Shown here piece by piece: positions 9,773 to 23,000 of a stretch of DNA of 64,000 nucleotides. The stretch comes from Silene conica (Eukaryota > Streptophyta > Magnoliopsida > Caryophyllales > Caryophyllaceae). The DNA lies in the NCBI GenBank assembly GCA_029255685.2, contig CM055317.2:22080501-22144500 (forward strand), in the 5' to 3' direction. How positions within the stretch are numbered: the first letter of the stretch is position 1; the number at the start of each line of letters is the position of its first letter. The notes beneath the pieces are model-generated. The model did no database searches, was not told the DNA's origin, and was given only the letters and a program-made list of their open reading frames with translations. The position numbers were made by a program, and so were the translations under genes.

Positions 9773-10242
9773 TACATTCGCTCAAATTTGTATTCGCTTA
9801 AAAAGTTCATTTAATAATATATGGATAGATTTATTGAAAAAAATATCATCTTATTTAAATTTTCTTTACTAACAGTCCTGAGAAATTAAGGCGGATTACT
9901 AATTAGACCGGACTTCATGGACAATGGTGATGGGATAGTTGTTGGATAGATAGGATCAGACACCCCTTTTTTAGAGATAAAGAGGGATATGAACCCCAAA
10001 CAAACAATAAAAATTAAAAAACCCAAAAAAAATTTAAAATATACATATAAAGAGAAACGTATGAAATATTGAAGTAAATGCTTCCAAGTCTCAATAATAA
10101 ATAAAAAGAGAAAAAAACATACGATAAGCTTTACTTGATATTTTCAGCAGACTCATTAAACACTCGACTTAATATTATCCCTGAAATTTTCAATCAAATT
10201 GCAATGTTAGTAACTTAGTATTGCTAAGAAACAATATAAATA
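9773..10242. other. AT-rich intergenic sequence
   Basis: No gene recognised. TTAATAATATATGGATAG at about 9813-9830 faintly resembles the Helitron-type edge seen at 10640. Confidence 0.5.
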
Positions 10243-10640
10243 TATGATGTATGTGGCATAATATAAGCAAACGTATTATTAGCAAACAATTATTATGCGC
10301 ATATTATTAGCAAACAAGTATTATACACGTCAATATTATAAAAAAAGAGTTCATATTGGGGTATATAGAAAACGAAAGCATAGATGAGAGATTGAGAGTG
10401 AAAGGGTTTCGACTATTTTTGAAAGTTCAGTTGGATATCTCTTTTATATTGTTATTTGATAGCATTGATAACCTGAAATTCTAGTTATAGAAACACAAAC
10501 ACTTATTACTAATCTTTATCTTATTTTATATTTTATATGTCTTTTTTCAAACTTTATCAATTAATTTCTTAATAGTTAATATAATTGCATTTTTTCAACC
10601 AATCACAACGCTCGAAAGAAGCTTCCTTTAATAATATAGA
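10243..10640 (-). mobile_element. Possible non-autonomous Helitron, 5' end at 10640
   Basis: The reverse complement of the right edge begins TCTATATTATTAAAGGAAGC after an A, the usual form of a plant Helitron 5' terminus, and is followed by TTGTGATTGG. The 3' end (hairpin plus CTRR) is not defined; the left boundary given here only marks where repeated ATTATTAGCAAAC units begin (about 10272-10316). Confidence 0.45.
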
Positions 10641-11075
10641 TAGATATTGATTCTTCCCTATTTTCTAAAACGGATTATTCAGCTTTTCTCCCCTTTCTTA
10701 TTTTGAAAGATTTTACTCTTATTTTATTCATTTCTCTCTAAAAGGGGAACAATAGTTAGAATAGGAGAGAGTATTTTTTTATTATACTCCATCCTATTTA
10801 TAATAACCTTCCTTATTTCCTTTTTCATCAATTCACAATACCTTCCCTATTTATTTCCCTTTTTTATTAAAGTTTTATATATATTTTAATCAGCTCACCC
10901 CACCACAATACTCGTAATTTATATTTATTTTAATTACCTTTCCCACAACAATATGCCATAATACATCTCCTCGTCCACACCAATACATTCCTAGAGGGAA
11001 TATTTAAATGACTGGTAAGTTGTAACGATAAAAAACCGAAATACTGAAACCGCAGAAAATCAAGACCCTCGAAAA
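10641..11075 (+). promoter_or_regulatory. Upstream region and 5' leader of the ABC1-type kinase gene
   Basis: This is the interval immediately upstream of the start codon at 11076. It contains a decayed Stowaway-like inverted repeat at about 10784-10870 (ACTCCATCCTATTTATAATA and related AC-rich copies). No single TATA box stands out close to the start, and the transcription start cannot be placed from sequence. Confidence 0.4.
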
Positions 11076-14000
11076 ATGTCCCTCCTTCTCCGGCCACCAG
11101 CTCTACCACTCATCCACCCACACACATCCACTCTATCTCCTAAACTCCGCCGAGTCAACTCGCCCGTGTTACCTCGTACCTCTCTCCGGAGATTCAAACT
11201 AACAGCGTTTTCCTCCTCTAACGACGTGGACACTTTCACTCGGAACTCGGGGTACCTGTTCCAACTCAGCGAGTCCGAGGCGGAGTCACTCTCCGAGTAC
11301 GATATCGCCAAAATCGGGTCAATTTACCGAAAGAAGCCGTTGATATTGGTTCGACGGTTAATTCAGATTGGCACTACGCTTGGAAAGTGGTTTGGATTTC
11401 GTTACGTTGATGGACTTATGAATAGAGCTGATTCTATGTTCGAGGTTAACTTAAGTTTACCAACTTACTGCATTTCTGCGGTTTCGAACTAAGTTACTGC
11501 TATATACCCCCTGTCCCATTTATTTGTTTACAATTTTTTTGTGAGTGGTATTTTAATTAAAGGCGAACAAGTGATTGAGACAGCGGGGAGTACACCAAAT
11601 ATTCATATGTTTTTCCAAGTTGATTTTACGGCAACTGTTGCGAATTGTGGTTAGCGATAAATAGAGAGTATAGTACTTGCAAAGTGAACTTGGGGAGTAG
11701 AGAGCATTTGTTGTTCATAATTTGTCGAATATACTTGGGAGTTCCAGTGTGTTTGATTTGATTTGACCATTAAGTCAAATTAGGACGATAACAGTGGGTT
11801 GTATTGATGAGGAATCTTGTAGTACTGAGAAACATGATGTTTGATAATTGGTATATGTGTTGGTAGGGTTCTCATACATATCATTAGATTCAATAGGAAT
11901 CGAAAATACAAGATTTTAAAACGTAATGGGAGATCATCATTGCAATCCAGGGATTGTTGGTTAAGTTAATGATATGTATATTGACAATTTAACATCATAA
12001 GAGTAAAGGGCCAAACGTTGAGCGAGCTGATAACAAATCCATTCATTAATAGCCGGAACATTGCTGCACTGGGTTTGTTCAATCATTTAGAAAACTTGTT
12101 TATTTGTTAATTGGCTAATGCGTGATGTATGGTAAACTTGTAAGCTGATAATCTTACGAATTTTTTTAAATGCCTGCATTGGTTAAGTTAATGATATGTT
12201 GACAATATGCTTGTTGCCATTATGCTTGATGTATTGCTTTGTCTTATAAGAGTTGACATTGTCACTGTTGGATTCATTTGACTAGTTTAAGACATGCTGA
12301 TACGATTAAAACTAGCAGTCGTTTTACACTAATTATCTTACCAAACAAAATATAAAACCTAAACTAGACTCTACTAGACTCCTTCTCCTCCTTGGTATAG
12401 AAAAGATGAAAACCGAGTTCCCAACAAAAGATACAACAAAAACTCGAAATTACAATCAAAAGTGCAAACCGGCATATTACATGAAAGTCTCGCTATAACC
12501 CGGTATCAAGCATGTTTATTGTGATAAAATTAAACTATTGACCCGTCACAATTTGATACTATCACATGCTCGCAATGTTGTTTGCAGATTCGAGCTGCTG
12601 AGCTTCGAAAAATACTGGTGGAACTTGGTCCAGTAAGTATTGGGCTCTCTTTTTTTAGGATTTATTGAGTACCTGTTCTGAGCCTTATGGAATATTTGTG
12701 TTTTTCTACTTTGGTTAGCATGTCAGTTATGCATAATCTTGTTCTTTGGCTACTTCTACATTTGCTATTTGGACTGGAAGTTTGTAGAATTTTTAGTAAG
12801 GATGCCGGATATTGTTTCCTTGGGTTACAAACATCTAGTTTTCCCCCCCTTAGCTCATGACGTAGATTATATCAGCTCAAACATTGACTTCCAATCATTT
12901 GAACTCTTTAAGACATTGGACTGGAGGCATGAAAGGTTTTTCATTATGTCATCAACTATAAGAAATGAATACGTTATGTGTCAATCTCTATTTGTCTTTT
13001 ATTTTCTCCAGGGTAAGAAAGCAATATTTACCTTTTAAGATTCCTTGTTTTGCTTTTCCCCAACTTGTAGTTGGTGTTCAGTCTCCAGTACTCCAGTGTA
13101 TGCGTGCTATCTACATGAATGATACTCCTTCCGCTCAGAAATTACTCTCTAAGATATGGAAATTGTATGATGTAAGACATAACTAAGCATCCAAAATAAA
13201 CATACTTGCTTCGAGGTAATAGTGATATAGTTGGACAAGTGAGGATATTTATGTACTATTAGCGTAAAGAATTAAGGACAATAATGAAATTTGTAATTCC
13301 GAAATGGTAAAAAATAAAGAAAAATGAAATGTATTTTTGAAATGGAAAGAGTATATGTCATGTTTGGACCAACAATGTGCTCTTAAAGGGAAATAACTGT
13401 AACTAAAGCATGTCGATCTGATTATGTCAATATATTTAACAAGTACTTTTGTACATGTGGCCGGGCAAATTTCCTCTGTTACATCTCTCATAAAATGACT
13501 TTCTATATAAACAGTTGCTTATTGGATGCATAAACGTCACTAATAGAAGATTGATTTTGTTATAGGGAAATGTAAATGGAAATGTAAATGCGCCTTCATG
13601 TGCCTAAACGTAAGCAGGGGGCCAGGGGCAACCATTGTGTTATTGATATGATACCAAAAATGAGTATTTTCTATATGATATTAATTCTAATTTTTCTGAC
13701 TTGCAGTCGATGTTTCTTTATTCTGTTCTGGTTGTTTGGATTATTCTTCTTAGCTAAATTCTCTTGTTTACCTGCAGGCCTATGTGAAAATTGCTCAGGC
13801 TATTTCATCTAGATCTGTAAGTTATCTTTAAGAGAATCATTTTCCTCTTGAGGACATTTAGTTTCAGAGATTCTGTCTGCCATGTACAATTTTGACTTTT
13901 TATTTTGCTGTGATCTGTCCAGTTCTTTCCCTTTCTTACGTGCCGCTGCAGTTATGGTATCAATTTTCAGCCGCCACATTGCATTGTAACCCCATTTATT

Positions 14001-17000
14001 ACAGTTTTTAAGGTTTGCACCGACATTTTTGAGGTGGTGCCCAATTGCCCATATATATGGTGCTATAACTTAATTCGAGATAAGGTCTCAAGCTGAGATT
14101 CAATACTATGTCTCTATCTGATGTCAGCATTTTACAGATGTAATTGTGTCTCAGCTTATGTAGATGTAGGTATACATGAAGATCTAGGTTTCCTTAGACA
14201 TTCATTCTGCATTCTTCACCTAAATAGAACTCTAAATGACAAGCAGAGTTGTGTAGTGCAGGATGGTAAGTAAAATCAAGATTATCAATGCAAAAATTAT
14301 CCTTGCTTAGTTTCACCGAATAGCTATGGGCAAATTGTAAGATTAAGCTAACTGAATGCTCACAAGATGAGATCACCAGTTAAAATAAGTTACGTAATGC
14401 TGCATTTCTCTCTGAGGGCCAACTTGTTTTACTACTGACTTATTTTCCTGTTTTCTAGCTATATACAACTATATATCGTTAGTTCTTGCCCATTGCTTGA
14501 AAACTTGAATAGTTTGATGTTTAGAATCTGGTTTCCTGCCTCTAGATATACCAAGTTGTTACTGTGAGACTGTGGGCATGTATCAAACTATTCTGTGGAT
14601 CAATTTGTCTTGTAGGATTTAATTCCACCATCTTATTTGGAGCAACTCTCCGTGCTGCAAGATCGAATTACACCATTTTCGAGCGACGTGGCTTTCAGTA
14701 CCATTGAACAAGAACTTGGAATGACTTTAGATGAAATGTTTTCGGAAATATCTCCAGAGCCAGTTGCTGCAGCATCCCTTGGACAGGTGCCTTATTTCCT
14801 GAAGTTTTTCCTCACAGTTGATAATGTTGTCGTCTTGTTGATAACTAGATCCTCGTCTTTGCTTAGTCACACCAAGTTTGTTCATTATATGAAAGAGTAG
14901 AAGTCGGTCTCCCTCTCGCAGGAGGCCTGTTGTGTAAGCAATGAGGCGTCGAGGACCCACAACAATGAAGCACTACTAACACTAGGCACGAAGTGCGGGT
15001 GCACGCCTCATGCGCTCGAGGGGCACCATTTTTTCAAACATATTACTATTTTCAACATAAAATATTGTGTAATAATATCTTTAGTTTATTTTAGAAAGGG
15101 CTATCTTGTAAGATAGTGCCATAGAGGTAATGATGCAAAGCGAACGTCAAAATAATTTTTTTTGAGAAAAACATTATGGAATTTGTATATTGCTGTGCAT
15201 TGCTTGCTGGCCTTATGCACAAGGCACTCTTATGGTGACAAGAGCAATTTTTTTATTGATTGAGTGAACCTTGCATGAGTTGCGCATATGCGCTTCTCAG
15301 GGATCAGACGTGCTATTTGAAAATTGAAACTAAGGTAGAGCAAAAAGGTTTCAGATTCACAGAAAATCTATGGAGACATCAAGGATAAACGTCAAATTGC
15401 TTTGTTATGCTATGATCCATAACTATGAGACCAATTACAACGTTACCAGGATTTTGTAGTGAGTGGTTTGTTTTGTATATGTGCATTAGATGAAGAATAT
15501 GCCTCTTAAATTCGCTTTTGACACTGGAAGAAGGGAAGAGGTTGTGGCTAAATTGAATGAGTTCAGGAGGTGAGACTCCTGAGAGTTAGATCCTTATACA
15601 AGACATAAGTCAGTATCATTTGGCAGTAGGGAATGATTGTTAAGAAGACTGCTTCTTTCTATCATGGACGAGAGGCCTAGAGGTTTTGCTATTGTGCTGA
15701 CTGCTGAGAGTTTTTTGAAATCCCTTTAGTACTTTTCATCTCCATTTATTTAGCCTTCTATCACGGACGAGAGGCCTGGTAGTGTCTTCTGGAGTCTGGA
15801 CAGACATTATTCTCTTCCGCCTGTGGAAATAAAAAAATGTTTTATTTTCCCGTGTGTTATAACCTTTTTGGCTCATTGTGCATCATACAAATTTTGTGCC
15901 TTCGATTTGATCTAGAGTGCTTGGCTTAGACGGGTATCTAGTTTGACCTGTTGTCTTGTCAGGCATTTTAAATTGCCTGTGTGACATTATAGCAGTCTTT
16001 ATGCTAGAATCTTTTGTTGGTGGGGGTGTCTTAAGAGATTAGTTAGTAAAATTATGGAGTAGGTGTGTTTTTCTGCCGGTAGGATTACCCGTTCTTAGAC
16101 TTGCACCCTTCTACGCAACCTATTTCTGGAAGAATAAACATTGTAGTGGCTAGTAGGCTAAGAGCTTCCTGCTAGGACTTGCAATTAGGTGTTCATTAGA
16201 GGATCATTTTGGCCAAGTTCAATTTTGTGGGCTCCATGACGACTAGACTCAACTGTTAAAAAGGCTTCTCTTCTTAACCTTACTCTGAGCTTATGCTTCA
16301 CAAGTCATCCATATGTTTTGTTCAATTGTATTCAGTAACTGAGAATTAGGTATTTTCTTCACAAAGCTGCTGATATATCGTGTTCTTAATATGCTCTAAT
16401 GATTTAAGATTTCTGCACCTAACATCCACAAATAAATCTGAATAGGTTTATCAGGCAAGACTACGGACAAATGGACAGGTTGTTGCTGTCAAGGTGCAAA
16501 GGCCTGGTGTGAAAGCGGCCATTTCCTTAGATATCTATATCTTACGCTTCATTGCTGGTATAATTCGGAGAGCTAGAAAGTTAAATACTGATCTTCAGGT
16601 AATTCTTCTGGTTGCTCTTGCAATAAATACATATGCACATTGAAAAATCTGTCAGACTAGAGTAACCGAAGTGTTAAAACCCCATTCTAGTGGAATAATA
16701 TACTAAAAAATAATCACAATGCTTTAAAATTAATCCGTTTAAAAAATATGAAGTCATTATTCTCGACAGGCTAAAAGATGAGTTCAAGTGATTTCCCTGT
16801 TGGTAAGGAGGTTCATAAAGACCATGAGCATTCTAGGCCATAACGTATTTTATATACCTGCCTGTTATCATTCTGATTTCATTATGTATACTGAAAGGTA
16901 GACCTTTTTATTTGCAGGCCGTTGTTGATGAATGGGCATCAAGCCTCTTTCGGGTAAATTTTTTTTTCCTGCAGTTCTCTACCTATCTGATCTGCTAGAA

Positions 17001-20000
17001 GTCTAGATCACTTGAGTATGAAGTTCTTACATATACTTCTCTTTTTTTTTTCATTTATTGGAACAATTTCCATCAAGTTTTATTTGTCCTGCCTTACTAT
17101 CAATCTTTTAAATACCACTACACCTGCTTCTCTTGTTACGGAGTAATTTTTTTCACCAACTGACCACTGTTTCCATATCAAATGAAGTATGCTGAATAAG
17201 CAAAATGGCTCTTTAAACCATATGATTCTTATATTATAAAGTAGCAATTGCTTGGTGAAATACTAGATGCAGTTCTCATTACGAAATATAGACACAGCCT
17301 TTTCTGTGTTTCTATTTTTTGGAAAAGATCGTGGACATCAAACCACAGTATTTAATCAAGACCAGAACAGTGGAAAGTGACCGTTTGCTTAGAGGTTTTG
17401 AAGATCGACTTGACCACAATTTAATATATTCGAGGCAATATTGAACGCAGATTACAGGATTAGGCCCGACAGCCGTCACCACAATGAAAACCACGATTTA
17501 ACACTATGCATCCAACCACCCTTACCTCGCCATGGATGGCCTTTGAGGCAATGGGGTGAATTGGTACAAAAAATATTCTTAGAACTTCATAATGAATACA
17601 GGTGAATCAAATTGAATGCAGGAGATGGATTACAGAAAAGAAGCGAAAAATGGATTAAAGTTTAGGTGAGCAAGCTACTATAATTGCTTAACTTTTTGTT
17701 ATTTCCAGATAATTCAGTCAGTTGAATGATGTGGATGATCTTGAGGGGAATTTTGTTTAGCACATTATTTGTCATTATTTGGTACCTTCGAAAATATTGG
17801 CTTTTAAGGGTGTGTCTGGATAGCATTTGGAGAGGGAATGCTAGGGGAGGGGGGTGGAAGAAAAAGGGAAAGGGAGGGAGAGAGGCAGGTAATGGAGTAA
17901 GAGAATTTTTGCTCCAACTCTCCTATATTGGATTGATTTTGAGCCGTCATGAAGGAGGGAAAACCAATCCCTCCATTTCCTTCCCATTCTATTATCTAAT
18001 CATACAAGTGCATTTGTAACCCTCTCTCACTCCAATTTACTCCATCCAAACAACCCCTGAATTATTCCTCTAAGCATTGATCATATGGAGAGATAAATTG
18101 GAAGTTCAGTTACATTCTGGTCTTGTCGAAGTGTAGTAGTTTTACGGGGAAGAATGAATGCAATATTATATTATTATCCATACATGTGAAGCTTTTCTGT
18201 TTTTTTGGGCTTTTATTTGCACAAGGCTGTTGTTGTGACTTGTGGGCATTCAAATGACCATCGCTTTGTTGCTTAAGAACTTTTTTCTTATTTTGCTATC
18301 TATGGTATGTATTCCCTTGAAATTCTTCGGTATTTGAAGGAACTCACTTTTATCTCTCTTTATGTTACTCCCTCTTCTGTTCCATTTCTTTTCTGCTAGC
18401 TCGTGCTGCACAGTAATTGTTGATCTCAGCATGTTATTTCTTCCAATTGTTCCAGAGAGTTGTATGGCGGTCTTCCAGATGTGGTGGTTCCCCATATGTA
18501 TATTGACAAAACAACTCCTAGAGTACTGATAATGGAATGGATTGAGGTAAATAAGATTCTTTTGCCTTACATTGATTTGAATCTTCATTACTCTGCATAT
18601 GTGTGAAATATTCTCCGGCCTCTTTTACTGATCCGATTTATCGTATTTAATAAGGATGTCAAGGACTGGTTAGGAACATCCATTTGTTTACATATAAATA
18701 TTGTCTTATTTCTTTTACGCCTTGTATGTTAATTTAGGGGCAAAAGCTGGCTGAAGTGAAGGATCTCTACCTGGTTGAGGTAGAGTTAAATTAAAAGCCC
18801 TAGATGCTCTTATCAACCAACATTTTTTCTGCATCTAGTTTCTGTATCTCAAGAGCCTTAAATATTTGCAGGTAGGAGTGTATTGCTCATTTAATCAACT
18901 GCTAGAGTATGGATTTTATCACGCGGACCCACATCCCGGCAACCTTCTTCGTACATACGACGGGAAGTTGGCTTATCTAGGTAATCATCTTTCTATATAT
19001 AACTGTATATCAGTAACTCAATATAGAGTTATAGACTGATTTTGATTTTTATTACTTATTTCATTTTTCTTTTTCATATATTTAAATTTCTCATAAATGT
19101 CGTTTTCTGGTTCTTTATTTATTTTGTATTCCTTTACTTCATAATAATGAGTTCATTTTTAATCGAGCCAATGACTCCTTATTCGTTTGTTTGGGATTAT
19201 GGTGGAATAAAGCAAGTGGCTTACTAAAGTGGCCGTGCTTATTTTATTGTGAATTACTAGTTATTTAATGCAATTTCTTATGTTATTTTCGTTTTTGGTT
19301 AATCTGAAAACAGCCTAGTGTTGCAAACACAAGGGTAAGGATATGTACATACAACCCCTCTTATCCCGCAATTTGCGGGAGTCATTAAGGTACTGGGGTA
19401 ATGTTGTTAATGGTCTATCTGGAAACGGTTTCTATGCATTGCTAAACAGGAGTAAGGGTGCGTACATCACCCCCCTCCCGTCCAATAACAACACTTTGTA
19501 AGAATTCACCCCCTCCATGTTTTATCATGTGGTAAATAGGCAAATTTTAGATTATTGATGACATATATTTTCTTAAATCCCTTGTGTCTCGTACTTCCAG
19601 ACTTCGGCATGATGGGTGAATTTAAGGAAGAGCTACGTGATGGATTTATTGAAGCCTGCCTTCATCTTGTCAATCGGGATTTCAAAGCATTGGCAACAGA
19701 TTTTGTTACTCTAGGGTCTGCTCAATTGTTTCTTTATCTTATCATATGTAGAGTAAATATTCATGAATGTACTTATATTATGAATATGAAATGGCAGGCT
19801 TCTTCCTCCTACTGCAGAGAAAGAGGCTGTTACAAATGCTTTAACAGGTAGAGTGAGTTTACTGTAGACTGTACCCCCTGGAGTTTACAACTCCATACTC
19901 TCATGTGTGTGTTCATTAAAATGAGTTACCACATACATTAACTGGATATTCATCACAATGGGTTACCATATTCAACGAACAAATTGGCAAAAAAATCATG

Positions 20001-23000
20001 TTAATTCACTTTGGTCAGTATACTGAGGCATTTCGTTTGATGAATAAGGTAACCCATTTTGATGATTGGAAACTCATTTTGATGATTAGTTATGTACTTA
20101 TATTAGTGCAGGGAGTATTGTACTCCCATGTGTACGTTACTATGATAAGACAATTGGGTATTGTATTCCTGTGTCTACTATCACTGTTCACTAATTTGCA
20201 ACTAGGAAGCTCTCCTCCCTTGTATGCACAAGCATTCCATCTTATTGCCAAATTATGAGGTTGCTCTTGCTGGAAATTTTCCTCTTAGGTGTCTTCAGAA
20301 ATGCTGTTTCTAAAGGAGTTCGCAATATAAGTTTTGGGGATCTCTCAGGTGAATTGGGTTTTACCATGTAATGTTCTTTCCTACCTTTCTATCTGTTATC
20401 TCTATTAGTAGCATATATACGAATGCTAAACTTTTGGGGCTTACCTAACTATAACAGGATGATAACAGCGAGAAGATTAATTAATGATCATTATTGTAAA
20501 ATGCTACCTATTAAAATCAATAGTTAGGCCACATCAAATACAAATTACAATTGTATACAAATTTTATTTTTGTGCTCACATTTTTACCTTGATAAAAAGC
20601 TCTCTATTTGTTTATATGGAAGGCTAGAACGCATGTAAATTGTAATATACTAAAGTAATATATCTATAAGGCTCAATTATTTTGGAACTTCATATATAAG
20701 CATAATCCTCCACTCTGGTATATTAGATACCAAGTATGTAGTCTTTACTACTTCTGGAGATCTAGTCTTATAATAAATGCCTGTAGGACACGCCGATACG
20801 GAGATCAAATTAGTGAAACCTACAATGACTTGGTCATAAAGACTCATAACTAACTATTTGGTATACACGAACATAAAAATAGGCAACATTAGTTCTTACC
20901 CAGTGTCCATTATACATTTTCCCATGGAGATGTTCCCTTTCCTCAGGTTTGTCTATGAGATTGTGTTTGGTGGTGAGGATTTGTTACCTTTGCACTATCG
21001 CCTTTGGTTACTGAAGGGATGAAGGGGTTACTTGCATGGACTGTTTATGCATGTTCTTGTTCTGAGTATATACTTGAAACCGTTTCATACCGGCAAGGTT
21101 TGACAATATTTTTGGATTGTTGCAGGTATAAATTCAAATTTCGTATACCTTCATATTTTTCACTTGTCATCCGCAGGTAAATTGTTTCTCCGAAAAATAC
21201 TGGTATTTGGCCAGCATTGTGCTAATTTACACCCAATAGAAAGGAGTTAATTATAGTCTTATAACTTATTGGCTCCATGGAAATATAGCTTTCTACGGTG
21301 CATTAGTACCTTTCTGGAAAGATCTCGGTACCAGATTATGTAGGCAATGTAGCACATAATTTGTGTCTTTTAGAATTTAGGCCACATTGGCCATTTTTAG
21401 AAGATTCTGCACGTGTAGTAGTCTAGATGTAGATTTCAATTAGGATCCTCCAAGGCATTTGCAGAAAGTTGGTTGCGATCTCAGGTAAAATACATGTGTT
21501 AACTCTCAAGGTCAATTGTTTCTAAGATACGGAATGGCAAGGAAAATATGGACAGATCAAAGTTTATGTTAGGGAGAAGTAAAATTTGAGGTGAACTGAC
21601 AGAACTTCACTGAAAATCTCATGGCTTAATAGTACTTCACTTCACATTTAAAGGTAAAAATAAATTAGTTTTGACCAACTTAAATTACTTTAACCTCGAT
21701 CGTGAATGGGACTTGGAAATTGCAGCATATGGTGGTGCCACCATTGTCATTGCTGCATCATGCTTTGGAAAAGTTAGTTGTTTGGGTCTTGTTTGTTTTT
21801 TCATATGTGACTGCATATAGTTTTATTATTAAGGGTTAACTGGCTCTACTGGGAAGTTATGGCCTTATGGGTATTCCCTTCATCAATAATTGAAATCTTC
21901 CAGCGTAGACTTGTGGAGACTGATATAAGAAGGGAAATTCTTAACCTCTGCAGTATTTTGGCGTATTTCATTTGAAGTCATTCCCACTTTCTTAGGGGAT
22001 TTGTCAGTTGTTTTGGTTATAGTTGGGATGTAACTTTTCTTGCTCACTTGAGCAAGCAGACATCCTTTCAATGGTTTTCCAAAACTATCTACTTTATAAT
22101 TGGAGCCCTTTTGTTCAATTTGAGTTGCGATGATTCCTGTCTTTTTTCTGTCTTTTGATGATAATTTCATTATGTCTTAGAAGACTGAAAAATGACTGTC
22201 TTTGATGACTTTTGTTCAATTTGAGCTGGGATACATGTTTGTTCGTACTGACATTGTCATTTTGTTACCGAGGATTATTCTTATATATATTTCAATAGAA
22301 AGATTAGCACTTTCGAAAGGCTGAGTACCCCGCCGCCTACCCCGTTTTCTTTTAGTAGTTAAACTAACCGAAGCTTATCTAGCATTTCTTGTTATTCAGT
22401 CTGGCTGTCTTGGAGGGCATTGCAATTAACTTTGATCCCAATTACAAGGTTCTGGGTAGTACATATCCTTACATTGCCAAAAAAGTCCTAACAGGCAACT
22501 CGCCTAAGTTAGTGTCTTCTTTGCAATCCCTTCTTTATGAGGTAAGTTCTTTTGCCCCCTGTGACATTAGTTGCTCAGTCCTGATTGTCGTTGATTTGCA
22601 TGGAGTCCATTTGATTATACGAAGTATAGTTCTAAATTCCTATTCTTGCTCTATTTTCTTAGGATGGTGTTTTCAGAATTGACCGTTTAGAGTCATTGCT
22701 TACTGAGGTGAGACATCTCACCCACTTTTCTCTTCCAAGCTTCTGCTTTTTCTTCGGTTATGTTTCACCATCACTTTATGTATTGCATATTGCTAATCAG
22801 GAGAATTGTGTTTGATGATATTTGCCCTTTTATAGACTACTATTTAAATGCATGTGATGGTTAGGCGTATTTTTATCATGTACGATTGACTGTTTTGAAT
22901 ACAAGAAGGGGAGAGGGAGTTAACTGTGCTACCCTTCCGTAACCAGTGAAGGATTGGGTTACCCAACCACCTAGTGAGTTGATATAGCCATATAGGTCTG

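Noticed and set aside
11060-11311. Antisense 83-codon frame over the first exon of the kinase gene
   Set aside because: The plus-strand frame continues through 21 exons with consistent phases and motifs; the antisense frame has no support.
18250-18588. 112-codon minus-strand frame
   Set aside because: It overlaps exon 8 of the kinase gene in antisense and has no family signature.
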